From Corticibacter populi (lineage in GTDB: Bacteria; Pseudomonadota; Gammaproteobacteria; Burkholderiales; Burkholderiaceae_C), in NCBI RefSeq assembly GCF_004217315.1, contig NZ_SGWR01000005.1, positions 62,001-126,000 on the forward strand: a stretch of 64,000 nt of DNA. The letters run 5' to 3'. Below, one piece after another: positions 52,110 to 61,138 of this stretch (position 1 is the first letter of the stretch; the number at the start of each line of letters is the position of its first letter). Position numbers and translations under genes: made by a program. The notes below the pieces were generated by a model that saw nothing but the letters and a program-made list of their open reading frames with translations, searched no databases and had not been told where the DNA came from.

Positions 52110-53498
52110 CTATGTTTGCCCGCGCAGGATGTGCGGCACGAAACGCTCGCGGTCGAAATCCGTGATGTGGTGGTCGAACTCGCGGATCGCCAGGGTCTCG
52201 CAGTAATCCTCGCAGCTCATCCAGCCACAGACGATGAAGTTGCCGGTCTCCGTGCGGCCCGGCGCGCAATAGTGCTGGTAGACCATCGGCACATCGCCAT
52301 AGGCACCCGCCGATTGCTCCAGCACCTGGCCGTTGCTGACGACCGTGACGTTGGCCGACAGGCGCCCGATTACCGGCTTGGCGACATAGCTGCCGGTGGG
52401 CAGACCCAATGCCTGCTGGCGCGCCTGCAGCGCTTCGAGGCTGAGCGCGGTGGGCAGATGGGGCAGGGCGCTGTAGGCCTGCAGTTCCCCCTGTGCCAGC
52501 AGATCGCTCACCCAGGCCAGAATGCCCTTGTGGCTGATGAACCAGCGCCAGGGCGGCTCCAGAAAGCGCGTGCGATCGAACCAGTAGCGGTACTGCTCGA
52601 AGGCCAGGCTGAAGTTCTCCACCAGTTCCTCCCACGGCGTCAGGAAGAACAGGATGTCCGGATGCTCCTCGACCTCGTTGACGATGAACGGGTTGGCCGG
52701 GTTGCTCTGGTCATAGTCCAGGTCGGCGATGTCGACCAGGTAGCAATCGAGCCCGGCCGCATCAAAGACCTGCAGGATGGTCTCGCTGGTGATGATGTCC
52801 TCGATGGCGTCGGTGGTGCAGACCGCGGCGATCTTCTGGCCCGCCAGATTCATGTTTTGCAGTTGCTCGACGGTCTGGCCCCACCAGTCGTTGAACTGCA
52901 GGTCGCCATCGATCTGCCCGGCCAGGTAGGACTGCAGGTTGACCGACTCGAACAGCATCACCGGGGTGTTGCCGTTGAATTCATACACCCCGGTGATGCG
53001 GCCGGTGACCGGATCGGCCGCGGCATCGAAGCGGCCATAGATGGTGCTGCCCTGCAGGCCGCCCTGCCACAGCCCGGCGGCGCTCGCCGCGCGGCGCGTG
53101 GCCATGGCGTATTCGGTGAACATGCGGCCATGGCTGCGCATCATCGGGCAGTCGAAGTAGCGGGCGATGAGCGCCTGGCGTTCCTGCTCGGAGGCCATCG
53201 GGGCGAAGAACAGATGGTCCAGCGCGGCGCACAGCATCAGGTAGTACTGGCGCAGCGTCTCGCCCATACCCACGGCAGCGGCCGTGCTGATGGAGTAGAA
53301 CGGCATGCGGCTGCTGTGCGCCAGGTGGTGGGCGAACAGCTCCTGCAGGGTGGCGCCAAGCGCCTCCTTGCTGGCGTAGCAGTGGTAGGTGAATGGCAGC
53401 TCCTCCTCGATCAGCCGGCGCAGGTCCAGCGTGACCGGGCAGGTGATGGAGGTGATGGCCGCCGCCAGCGAACTGGGATGTATCGACGAGGGTCTCAT
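52110..53498 (-). CDS. Glutathionylspermidine synthase-like ATP-grasp protein (YgiC family)
   Basis: 462 residues. The GSP_synth domain is recognisable from VYEFNGNTPVMLFESVNLQSYLAGQ, IDGDLQFNDWWGQTVEQL, ILFFLTPWEELVENF, WRWFISHKGILAWV, YVAKPVIGRLSANVTVV and GNFIVCGWMSCEDYCETLAIREFDHHITDFDRERFVPHIL. Only the synthetase domain is present, without the amidase domain of bifunctional Gss. It would ligate an amine to a peptide carboxylate using ATP; the real substrates of the YgiC/YjfC group are unknown. It is 84 bp downstream of a YgiB-like lipoprotein gene, the same pairing as in E. coli ygiB-ygiC. Confidence 0.88.
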   Translation of the reverse strand: MRPSSIHPSSLAAAITSITCPVTLDLRRLIEEELPFTYHCYASKEALGATLQELFAHHLAHSSRMPFYSISTAAAVGMGETLRQYYLMLCAALDHLFFAPMASEQERQALIARYFDCPMMRSHGRMFTEYAMATRRAASAAGLWQGGLQGSTIYGRFDAAADPVTGRITGVYEFNGNTPVMLFESVNLQSYLAGQIDGDLQFNDWWGQTVEQLQNMNLAGQKIAAVCTTDAIEDIITSETILQVFDAAGLDCYLVDIADLDYDQSNPANPFIVNEVEEHPDILFFLTPWEELVENFSLAFEQYRYWFDRTRFLEPPWRWFISHKGILAWVSDLLAQGELQAYSALPHLPTALSLEALQARQQALGLPTGSYVAKPVIGRLSANVTVVSNGQVLEQSAGAYGDVPMVYQHYCAPGRTETGNFIVCGWMSCEDYCETLAIREFDHHITDFDRERFVPHILRGQT

Positions 53499-53582
53499 GA
53501 AGGCTCAGCGCATGTGCGATGGGAAAGGGGGAGCGGCGGATGCGGAGCGTCCGCCGCGCTGGCGCGGCTGCTGGTCCGGTTC

Positions 53583-54242
53583 TCAGGATCCCGAGCCCAT
53601 GGTGGAGCGGCGTGGCGCTGCGTTGTTGCCGCTGAAGGCGCCCTGCTGGCGCAGCGCGCTGGCGCGCGTGGCGGCCCTTTGCTGGTGGTTCTGCGCCACC
53701 GAACGCTGGTAGCTGCTTTGCGATGCGGTCTTGGCCTGCTGGTACTGGCCGGCATTGCCGAAGCGCTGGGCGCCCGAGCTGAACATGTTCGCCAATGCAT
53801 AGCCGGCCAGCGCGCCCATGGCCGCGCCCGCGAGCATCTGGCCCATCGACGGCCCGCCGGCTTGCGCTTCCTGCTGGCCCTGGCCGCTCTGGCTGTTCTG
53901 GAGGATCTGTTCGATCGGCGGCGTGGTCCAGCTTTCGATGGAGTCGTCATCGTTCCTGCGGCTGATCACCGCGACCTTGCGGCCCTGTGCATCGAGTTCG
54001 ATATAGGCATCGAAGATGCGCGGGTCGGTCTTCTGCAACTGCGTCAGCAGTTCGCTCGCCAGTCGCTGGTCGCTTTGCATCTCGGCTGCCGCCTGGCGGG
54101 CGATTTCGCCGGCATCCAGGCCCAGATCGGCGGGCGGCTCGGGTTCCTGGGTGCAGGCGCCGAGCGCCAGCCCGACGGCCGCCGCAACCACGCCAGTGCC
54201 GGTCAGGCGGTACACACGGTTCTTGATCAGTTGAATCGACAT
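53583..54242 (-). CDS. YgiB-like (DUF1190) lipoprotein
   Basis: 219 residues. The lipoprotein signal ends LALGAC. The first part is acidic; the middle holds a glycine/alanine hydrophobic stretch (GGPSMGQMLAGAAMGALAGYALANMFSSG); the C-terminus is rich in Q, S and A with basic residues. This composition and the pairing with a YgiC-like gene fit the UPF0441/DUF1190 family. The start MSIQLIKNRVYRLTGT was chosen to give the signal peptide. The function is unknown. Confidence 0.78.
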   Translation of the reverse strand: MSIQLIKNRVYRLTGTGVVAAAVGLALGACTQEPEPPADLGLDAGEIARQAAAEMQSDQRLASELLTQLQKTDPRIFDAYIELDAQGRKVAVISRRNDDDSIESWTTPPIEQILQNSQSGQGQQEAQAGGPSMGQMLAGAAMGALAGYALANMFSSGAQRFGNAGQYQQAKTASQSSYQRSVAQNHQQRAATRASALRQQGAFSGNNAAPRRSTMGSGS

Positions 54243-54538
54243 GATGGATGTTTCCCCTCTCTGTTGGAACAATTCGCCGGGCCCGTCATGGTTCGGGCGG
54301 CATCCGCCTGCCGCCGGCGCGTGCGGGCCAAGGCCATGTTGTGCGGATGCCAGGGATGGCCGATCGACCACGCGGGGCGAAGGTCGAACTCTGGCGAACA
54401 CGTGGAATTGAGCAGCGGGCCGATCATACCCCGGTGCCCGGCCTGGCCATGTGGGGCGCGTACCGCCCGGACGGGAGCCGCCCGCCATCCGGCCAGGCCG
54501 GTGCCGGGCGGCTATGGGCGATGCCCGATGGGCGAGGA

Positions 54539-55468
54539 TCAGTAAGCCTGGACGATCCATTGATGCGGCACCATCTTGCGGATTTCCTTGCGGGCGTGGT
54601 CGATGAAGGGTTTGAGGATCAGTGTCGAGTCGTTGCGCGCGGAGAGCACGATCGAGTAGTCATTGATGATTTCCGGCTCGAACGGGATGAACTTGACCAG
54701 CGAATCCGCGTAGCCGCTGGCTGTCAGCGGATCGACGATGGACAGGCCCGCGCCGGCTTCCACGAGCTTGATGAGAGCGAACGATATCTGCGTCTCGATG
54801 TTGATGCGGCGGTGGATGCCGTAAGAGAGGAACAGCGAGTCGATCTTGGTGCGTGTTTCCATCAGCGGCGGCATGGAGATGAAGTTCTCGCCCTCGAAGT
54901 CTTCCGGGTGCAGCACCTTGCGCCGTGCCAGATGGTGGTGCACCGGAACCGCGCCGACCATTCTGGCCGAGAGCAGTACCTCGCTGTTGCCGTGGCGCGT
55001 GGTGCGCATGGGCAGCATGGCAAAGCCGATGTCGCAGCGCCGGCTCTGCACCATGTCCAGCACGGTGGGTGTGCCGTGCATGTGCATGGACACCAGTGTG
55101 TCGGGATGCTCCTTGGTGAAGTTGGCGATGGCGTGCGGCAGGAAGGACAGCGCCATGGCCGGAGCCGCGGCGATTTCCAGGTGCCCCATCTTGAGCGCCT
55201 TGATGTTGGATGCGGCGTTGGCGATGCGCTCGACGCCGATCAGGCATTGGTGCACGTCCTCGAACAGCAGCGATGCTTCGGGCGTTGCGACCAGCCGCCC
55301 CTTGTTGCGCCGGAACAGCTCGATGGCGATGCGCTCCTCCAGGTCCGAGATCAGCCGGGTGACCACGGGTTGCGTCACGCCCAGCATCTCGGCCGCGCCG
55401 GTAACGGTCTTGCGCACCATGATGGCGCGGAACGCCTCCAGATGGCGCAGGGTGATTCGCTTATCCAT
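54539..55468 (-). CDS. LysR family regulator, opine-catabolism (OccR/NocR) type
   Basis: 309 residues. The winged helix-turn-helix is LRHLEAFRAIMVRKTVTGAAEMLGVTQPVVTRLISDLEERIAIELFRR. A LysR substrate-binding domain follows (HLEIAAAPAMALSFLPHAIANF). The overall N-terminal wording resembles OccR and NocR, which sense octopine and nopaline; this similarity is from memory. It is divergent from the ABC transporter and oxidase island and very likely controls it, acting at the AT-rich inverted repeat in the 235-bp gap. Confidence 0.9.
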   Translation of the reverse strand: MDKRITLRHLEAFRAIMVRKTVTGAAEMLGVTQPVVTRLISDLEERIAIELFRRNKGRLVATPEASLLFEDVHQCLIGVERIANAASNIKALKMGHLEIAAAPAMALSFLPHAIANFTKEHPDTLVSMHMHGTPTVLDMVQSRRCDIGFAMLPMRTTRHGNSEVLLSARMVGAVPVHHHLARRKVLHPEDFEGENFISMPPLMETRTKIDSLFLSYGIHRRINIETQISFALIKLVEAGAGLSIVDPLTASGYADSLVKFIPFEPEIINDYSIVLSARNDSTLILKPFIDHARKEIRKMVPHQWIVQAY

Positions 55469-55703
55469 AGTATTTGGACATGAATTTATTTAATGATCGT
55501 ATTGTAATGAAATTATTTATAAAAATATCGTTTTAAATCAATGATATTTTTACGGTTGGCATGCCTATTGCACAATAACATTGACTGGTGGAAATGCCGA
55601 TGCGGCCATTCCGCTGGTTCGATAGCATCAAAGTCTGCCGGCATGTCGCCCTGTGCGCGGCGCCGGTGCCCCTGGCTTCCTTTTCTTTTGACAGGTCTCG
55701 ACG
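55469..55703. promoter_or_regulatory. AT-rich divergent control region of the amine-oxidase island
   Basis: 235 bp, strikingly AT-rich between 55469 and 55585. It contains an inverted repeat AAAAATATC-N13-GATATTTTT (55521-55551) of LysR-operator size. A promoter for the transporter genes should lie between this repeat and the start codon at 55704; no perfect -35/-10 pair was identified. Confidence 0.6.
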
Positions 55704-56738
55704 ATGAAAACCTTCACTCTGGCACTTGCCACCGCCTCCTGCATCTCCGTGCTTCCCGCCCTGGCCACGGCCGAGGACATCTATGTCGGCAGCTATGGCG
55801 GCTCGACGGAGAATGTGTTCAAACAACGCATCATTCCGGCCTTCGAGAAAGCCACCGGCCACAAGATCATCTACGTGGCGGGCAACTCGACCGACACGCT
55901 GGCCAAGCTGCAGGCCGAGCGCAACAACCCGCAGTTCGATGTCGTGCTGATCGATGACGGCCCCATGGAGCAGGCCGTGCAGTATGGCTTCTGCGGCAGC
56001 ATCGAGCCGGCGCCGATCTATGACGACCTGTACCCGCTGGCGCGCATCGCAAACGACCAAGCCCTGGCGCTCGGCGTGGTTGCCACCGGCCTGTTCTACA
56101 ACACCGAGGCCTTTGCCAAGGCCGGCTGGGCGGCTCCCGACTCCTGGGAGGCCCTGACGGACGCGAAGTATGCCGACCGCATGGTCATTCCGCCCATCTC
56201 CAACGGCTATGGCCTGCAGACGCTGCTGATGTTCGCCGATCTGCGCGGCGGCGGCGCCAGCAACATCGATCCGGGCTTCAAGGCGCTGATCGACGAGGTC
56301 GGCCCCAATGTGCTGGCCTGGGAGCCGTCGCCGGGCAAGATGACCGAGCTGTTCCAGAACGGCGATGCGGTGATCGGCGTATGGGGCAGCGGCCGCGTCA
56401 AGGCGCTGCAGGACACAGGCTTCCCGGTGAAGTTCGTCTACCCGAAGGAGGGCGCGTATGCGCTGTTCACCGCCATCTGCCCGGTCGCCAAGAAGCAGCC
56501 CAAGGCGGGTTCGCAGCAGTTCATCCAGTTCCTGTTCTCGCCCGAGTCGCAGACCGCGCTGGCCGAAGGGCAGGCGTGGGGGCCGGTCAACAGCAAGGTG
56601 ACGCTGGCGCCGGAAGTGGCAGACAAGGTGCCCTATGGCCCCGAGCAGATCGGCCAGCTGAAATCGGTCGATTACGGCATCGTCAACGCCAAGCGCGCCG
56701 AGTGGACCAACCGCTGGAACCGCACGGTCGAGCGCTGA
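55704..56738 (+). CDS. ABC transporter substrate-binding protein, spermidine/putrescine (PotD) type
   Basis: 344 residues with a signal peptide ending ATAED. Typical type-II binding-protein segments are IYVGSYGGSTENVFKQRIIPAFEKATGHKIIYVAGNSTDTLAKLQAERNNPQFDVVLIDDG and the C-terminal YGIVNAKRAEWTNRWNR. It delivers a polyamine-like or opine-like solute. It is the first gene of the island. A strong hairpin follows the stop codon, a pattern common for binding proteins that must outnumber their permease. Confidence 0.9.
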   Translation: MKTFTLALATASCISVLPALATAEDIYVGSYGGSTENVFKQRIIPAFEKATGHKIIYVAGNSTDTLAKLQAERNNPQFDVVLIDDGPMEQAVQYGFCGSIEPAPIYDDLYPLARIANDQALALGVVATGLFYNTEAFAKAGWAAPDSWEALTDAKYADRMVIPPISNGYGLQTLLMFADLRGGGASNIDPGFKALIDEVGPNVLAWEPSPGKMTELFQNGDAVIGVWGSGRVKALQDTGFPVKFVYPKEGAYALFTAICPVAKKQPKAGSQQFIQFLFSPESQTALAEGQAWGPVNSKVTLAPEVADKVPYGPEQIGQLKSVDYGIVNAKRAEWTNRWNRTVER

Positions 56739-56745
56739 CCGGGTC

Positions 56746-56823
56746 CGGCAGCCTGGCGCGCCACGCGCCACTGCCGCCCATCACCATCCATGACGCAGAC
56801 GTCCCCGCCCGCCGCGCGGCGGG
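56746..56823 (+). repeat. Two hairpins between the binding-protein and ATPase genes
   Basis: Hairpin 1 (56746-56776) has CGGCAG and TGGCGCG paired with CGCGCCA and CTGCCG, with a 2-base bulge. Hairpin 2 is the perfect palindrome CCCGCCGCGCGGCGGG (56808-56823), ending a few bases before the ribosome site (AAGAGG) of the ATPase gene. Confidence 0.65.
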
Positions 56824-56838
56824 GGCAAGAGGTATTCC

Positions 56839-57891
56839 ATGAGTTTCCTGACGATCAAAGGCCTCGGCAAGAGGTTTGGGGATTTTGTCGCCGTCGACCA
56901 GCTGGACCTGGAGGTCGAGCGCGGCGAGTTCGTTTCGCTGCTGGGGCCATCGGGCTGCGGCAAGACCACCACGCTGCAGATGGTGGCCGGATTCATCGAG
57001 CCCAGCCGCGGCACGGTGTCTGTGGCGGGGCGCGACATCACGCGGCTGCGTCCAGAAAAGCGCGGCATGGGCATCGTGTTCCAGAGTTATGCCCTGTTTC
57101 CGCACATGACCGTGGAGCAGAACATCGCATTCGGCCTGCAGATGCGGGGCCTGACGGCTGCCGAGCAGCGCCAGCGCATCGACGAGACGCTGGCGCTGGT
57201 GCGGCTGCAGGGGTTGCAGGCGCGCTATCCGCGTGAACTCTCGGGCGGGCAGCGCCAGCGCGTGGCCATCGCCCGCGCGCTGGCCATCCGGCCCGAGGTG
57301 CTGCTGCTCGACGAGCCCATGTCCAACCTTGACGCCAAGCTGCGCGAGGAAATGCACATCGAGATGCGCGCCATTCAGCGGCACCTGGGCATCACCACCA
57401 TTCTGGTGACGCACGACCAGGTGGAGGCAATGACGATGAGCGACCGCATCGCCGTGATGCATGGCGGACGCATCGTCCAGCTCGATACGCCCTACGGTGC
57501 CTACGAGCACCCGAAATCGAACTTCGCCTCGACCTTTCTGGGCAAGACCAACCGGCTGGAGGCGCAGGCCGTCGGCAGCACCGCGGTGCAGGTCGAGACC
57601 GTCGAATTGCCCAGCGCGCCGCATGCGCTGCATGGCGCGGTGCACGCCTATATCCGCCCGGAGAAAATCCGCGTGCTGGCGCCCGGCCAGGGGCGCTGGC
57701 CCGGGACGGTGAAGACCAAGCTGTTCCTTGGCAGCCACTGGATGCTGGAGGTCGAGACCGCGCTGGGCCCGTTGCGGGTGAGTGTGCCCAACAGCCAGGC
57801 GCTGGCGGTGGAGGAGGGCGGCGCAGTGGCCCTCGACTGGCGCGCCGAGGATCTGCGCGTGCTCCCGCGCACGGAGGCCGCCCATGTCTGA
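56839..57891 (+). CDS. ABC transporter ATPase, PotA type
   Basis: 350 residues. Walker A is GPSGCGKTT, the signature is LSGGQRQRVAIARAL and Walker B is VLLLDEPMSNLD. A TOBE regulatory domain forms the C-terminal third (YIRPEKIRVL...). It powers the two permeases that follow; its stop codon overlaps the next start (ATGTCTGA). Confidence 0.95.
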   Translation: MSFLTIKGLGKRFGDFVAVDQLDLEVERGEFVSLLGPSGCGKTTTLQMVAGFIEPSRGTVSVAGRDITRLRPEKRGMGIVFQSYALFPHMTVEQNIAFGLQMRGLTAAEQRQRIDETLALVRLQGLQARYPRELSGGQRQRVAIARALAIRPEVLLLDEPMSNLDAKLREEMHIEMRAIQRHLGITTILVTHDQVEAMTMSDRIAVMHGGRIVQLDTPYGAYEHPKSNFASTFLGKTNRLEAQAVGSTAVQVETVELPSAPHALHGAVHAYIRPEKIRVLAPGQGRWPGTVKTKLFLGSHWMLEVETALGPLRVSVPNSQALAVEEGGAVALDWRAEDLRVLPRTEAAHV

Positions 57892-58774
57892 CACCTTCCG
57901 TCCCGCGCGCCGCCTGGCGTGGCTGCCCTGGGCGCCCTGGGCGCTGTCGGCACCGGGCTTGCTGGTCTTCGTGACCATGCTGCTGACGCCGCTGATCCTC
58001 ACCGGCATGCTGTCCTTTCACGTCTTCGACGGCATGGAAGGCATCAAGGACGTCTACACGCTGGCCAACTACTGGGAAATCTTCTCCGACGGCTATTACC
58101 TGGAGATCTTCGCGCGCACCGCCATCATGGCCGGCAGCGTCACGCTGCTGTGCATTCTGCTGGGCGTGCCGGAGACCATCATCCTCTCGCGCATGCAGGG
58201 GCGCTGGCGGGGCATCTTCCTGCTGGTGATCCTGGCGCCGCTGCTGATCTCGGTGGTGGTGCGCACGCTGGGCTGGTCGATCCTGATGGGCAGCAACGGC
58301 CTGATCAACGGCGCCCTGCAGGCGCTGGGCCTGGCGGACCGGCCGGTGCGGCTGGTGTTCACCATGACCGGCGTGGTCATTGCCATGGTGCACGTGATGG
58401 TGCCCTTCATGGTGCTGTCGGTCTGGGCCTCGATCCAGAAGCTCGACCCGCAGGTCGAAAGTGCCGGCCTGTCGCTGGGCGCCTCCGGCGCCACCGTGCT
58501 GCGCCGCGTGATCCTGCCACAGCTGCTGCCGGGCATTCTCTCGGGCAGCATCATCGTCTTCGCCCTGTCGGCCTCGGCCTTCGCCACTCCGGCCATGCTG
58601 GGCGGGCGGCGCCTGAAGGTGGTGGCCACCGCCGCCTATGACGAGTTCCTCAGCACGCTCAACTGGCCGTTGGGCGCCGCCATCGCGCTGGTGCTGCTGG
58701 TGGCCAATGTGATCATCATCGTCGGCTGCAACCGCTGGGTCGAAAAGCGCTTCAAGCCGGTCTTCGAAGGATAA
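57884..58774 (+). CDS. ABC transporter permease, PotB type
   Basis: 296 residues with six membrane helices. The EAA loop reads ESAGLSLGASGATVLRRVILPQLLPGILSG. The start overlaps the ATPase gene by 8 bases, so translation is coupled; the longer open frame is a shadow of the ATPase. Confidence 0.94.
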   Translation: MSDTFRPARRLAWLPWAPWALSAPGLLVFVTMLLTPLILTGMLSFHVFDGMEGIKDVYTLANYWEIFSDGYYLEIFARTAIMAGSVTLLCILLGVPETIILSRMQGRWRGIFLLVILAPLLISVVVRTLGWSILMGSNGLINGALQALGLADRPVRLVFTMTGVVIAMVHVMVPFMVLSVWASIQKLDPQVESAGLSLGASGATVLRRVILPQLLPGILSGSIIVFALSASAFATPAMLGGRRLKVVATAAYDEFLSTLNWPLGAAIALVLLVANVIIIVGCNRWVEKRFKPVFEG

Positions 58775-58778
58775 CGCC

Positions 58779-59573
58779 ATGCAGAAAAACGGACCCCTGG
58801 CCCTGGCCTTCCACACGCTTTTCATCCTCTTCATCCTCGCGCCGCTGGCGGTGGTGGTGGCCGTCTCCTTCACCGACAAGGGCTTCATCTCCATGCCCAC
58901 CGACGGCCTGTCGCTGCGCTGGTTCCGCGCCATCCTTGATGCCGGCGAGATCACCAGCGCATTCTGGTTCTCGGTGCGCCTGGGGCTGGTGGCGGCCTGC
59001 TGCGCGGTGGTGCTGGCCGTGCCCGCGGCGCTGGCACTGGCGCGCTACCGCTTTCCGGGACGCGAGGCGCTGATGGCATTCTTCATGTCGCCGCTGATGA
59101 TCCCGCAGGTGGTGCTGGGCGCGGCGTTCCTGCGCTTCTTCAACATTGCCGGGCTCAGCGGCTCGTTCTTCTGGCTGATGCTCACCCACGTGGTGGTCAT
59201 CGTGCCCTATGCGATGCGGCTGGTGCTCTCGGCTGCCACGGGCATGAACCGCGAGATCGACAACGCGGGCCTGTCGCTGGGTGCCTCGCGCTGGACGGTG
59301 TTTCGCCGCATCACGCTGCCGATGCTGATGGCCGGCATCGCTGGCGGCTGGATGCTCTCGTTCATCCAGAGCTTCGACGAGCTGACCATGACCATCTTCG
59401 TGGCCACGCCCGGCACCATGACGCTGCCGGTGGCCATGTACAACCACATCGCCCACACCATCGATCCGCTGGTGGCCTCGGTATCGACGGTGCTGATTGC
59501 CGGCACGCTGGTGCTGATGCTGCTGCTCGATCGCGTGGTGGGCCTCGAAAAAGTGCTGATCGGCAGAGGCTGA
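58779..59573 (+). CDS. ABC transporter permease, PotC type
   Basis: 264 residues with six membrane helices. The EAA loop is DNAGLSLGASRWTVFRRITLPMLMAGIAGG. It begins 4 bp after the first permease gene and completes the transporter. Confidence 0.94.
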   Translation: MQKNGPLALAFHTLFILFILAPLAVVVAVSFTDKGFISMPTDGLSLRWFRAILDAGEITSAFWFSVRLGLVAACCAVVLAVPAALALARYRFPGREALMAFFMSPLMIPQVVLGAAFLRFFNIAGLSGSFFWLMLTHVVVIVPYAMRLVLSAATGMNREIDNAGLSLGASRWTVFRRITLPMLMAGIAGGWMLSFIQSFDELTMTIFVATPGTMTLPVAMYNHIAHTIDPLVASVSTVLIAGTLVLMLLLDRVVGLEKVLIGRG

Positions 59574-59604
59574 GGCCCAAGCCGCAAGCGGACCGAGACG
59601 ATTC

Positions 59605-60768
59605 ATGACGCAAGACAACCATCATTCCATTCACACCTGCGATGCCATCGTCATTGGCGGCGGGCTGGTCGGCAGCGCGGTCGCCCATGGGCTGGCCGGC
59701 CAGCGGCTGCAGGTCGCCGTGCTCGACGAAGGCGACGTGGCGCTGCGCGCCTCGCGCGGCAACTTCGGCCTGGTCTGGGTGCAGGGCAAGGGCTACGGCA
59801 AGGCCGACTATGCGCGCTGGAGCCTGGGCTCGACGCGGCTGTGGCCGCAACTGCAGGCCACGCTGCTGGAGGAGAGCGGCATCGACGTGCAGCTGCAGCA
59901 GCGCGGCGGCTTTCACATTTGCCTCTCGGAGGCGGAAGTGGCCACGCGGCGCGAGCGCCTGCACTGGCTGCAGCAGCAGGTGGGTGCGGCCGACTACCGC
60001 TACGAGTTCCTCGATCCGCAGTCGGTGCACGAGGACCTGCCCGGCCTCGGCCCCGAGGTGCGGACCGTGAGCTATTCGCCCATGGATGGGCACTGCAACC
60101 CGCTGAAGCTGCTGCGCGCGCTGCATACCGCCAACCAGCGCCGCGGCGTGCGCCTGCACACCCGCGCCGGCGTGCAGCGCATCGCGCATGCCAATGGCAT
60201 CTTCACGGTGACCGGCGGAAGCGACCAGCCCAGGCGCTGGCAGGCGCCGCGGCTGGTCATTGCCGCGGGGCTGGGCTGCCAGGCCCTGGCCGAGCAGGTC
60301 GGCATGTTCATTCCGGTGCGCCCCAACAAGGGGCAGGTGCTCATCACCGAGCGGCTGCAGCCCCTGCTGCGCATGCCCACCAACTACGTGCGCCAGACCG
60401 ACGAAGGCACGGTGCAGATCGGCGACTCGATGGAGGAAGCCGGTTTGGACGATCTGGTGCGCGTGCCGGTGAGCGCCGAGATTGCCGCGCGCGCGCTGCG
60501 CTGTTTTCCGGCGCTGCGCAATGCGCGACTGGTGCGCACCTGGGCGGCGCTGCGCATCATGACGCCCGATGGCTTTCCCATCTATCAGCAGTCCGCGGCC
60601 TGTCCCGGTGCGTTTGCCGTGACCTGCCACAGCGGCGTGACGCTGGCCGCGCAGCATGCGCTGACGCTGGCGCCATGGATCGCCGGCGGCAGCGAACAGC
60701 CGGCCATCGCCGCCTTTTCCGCCAACCGATTCACCCCCGATACCCCGATCGCCCGCTATGGTCACTGA
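59605..60768 (+). CDS. FAD-dependent amine oxidase subunit (DAO family; OoxB/HcnC-like)
   Basis: 387 residues. The dinucleotide-binding motif AIVIGGGLVGSAVAHGLAGQ opens the protein, and the FAD-contacting C-terminal segment TCHSGVTLAAQHALTLAPWI closes it. It lacks a signal peptide. With the next two genes it forms a complete alpha-beta-gamma set like octopine/nopaline oxidase, HcnABC or D-hydroxyproline dehydrogenase. In such enzymes this subunit oxidises the C-N bond of the substrate. The exact substrate is unknown. Confidence 0.87.
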   Translation: MTQDNHHSIHTCDAIVIGGGLVGSAVAHGLAGQRLQVAVLDEGDVALRASRGNFGLVWVQGKGYGKADYARWSLGSTRLWPQLQATLLEESGIDVQLQQRGGFHICLSEAEVATRRERLHWLQQQVGAADYRYEFLDPQSVHEDLPGLGPEVRTVSYSPMDGHCNPLKLLRALHTANQRRGVRLHTRAGVQRIAHANGIFTVTGGSDQPRRWQAPRLVIAAGLGCQALAEQVGMFIPVRPNKGQVLITERLQPLLRMPTNYVRQTDEGTVQIGDSMEEAGLDDLVRVPVSAEIAARALRCFPALRNARLVRTWAALRIMTPDGFPIYQQSAACPGAFAVTCHSGVTLAAQHALTLAPWIAGGSEQPAIAAFSANRFTPDTPIARYGH

Positions 60769-61138
60769 AGCCCTGTTCACCCCCCTGCCACCGGTCGCCG
60801 GCACGCCGCCGCGCGCGATGGTCTCCATCGATTTCAATGGCGTGCCGCTGGCGTTGCCCGCCGGCATCACGCTGGCCGCCGGCCTGCTCGCCGCGGGCGT
60901 GCGGCGCTTTCGCTCCGCGCCGGTCGGCGGCGATGCGCGCGCACCCTACTGCATGATGGGAGTGTGCTTCGAATGCCTGCTGGAGATCGACGGCGTGCCC
61001 AGCCAGCAGGCCTGCCTGGTGCAGCCGCGCGAAGGCATGCGCGTGCGGACCATGGATGCACTCCCGGGTCTGGCCTTCCCGGTGCCGGCATCGCAGCCCG
61101 ATGCCGAGAGCGCCGTCTGCGGAGGGCGCCATGACTGA
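60758..61138 (+). CDS. (2Fe-2S)-binding small subunit of the amine oxidase (HcnA-like)
   Basis: 126 residues. The cluster ligands are visible as Y-C-x4-C-x2-C (YCMMGVCFECLLEI) with a fourth cysteine in SQQACLVQP, a Fer2_4-type domain. Its start overlaps the previous gene by 11 bases and its end overlaps the next by 8, so the three subunits are translationally coupled. It passes electrons between the flavin subunits. Confidence 0.9.
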   Translation: MVTEALFTPLPPVAGTPPRAMVSIDFNGVPLALPAGITLAAGLLAAGVRRFRSAPVGGDARAPYCMMGVCFECLLEIDGVPSQQACLVQPREGMRVRTMDALPGLAFPVPASQPDAESAVCGGRHD

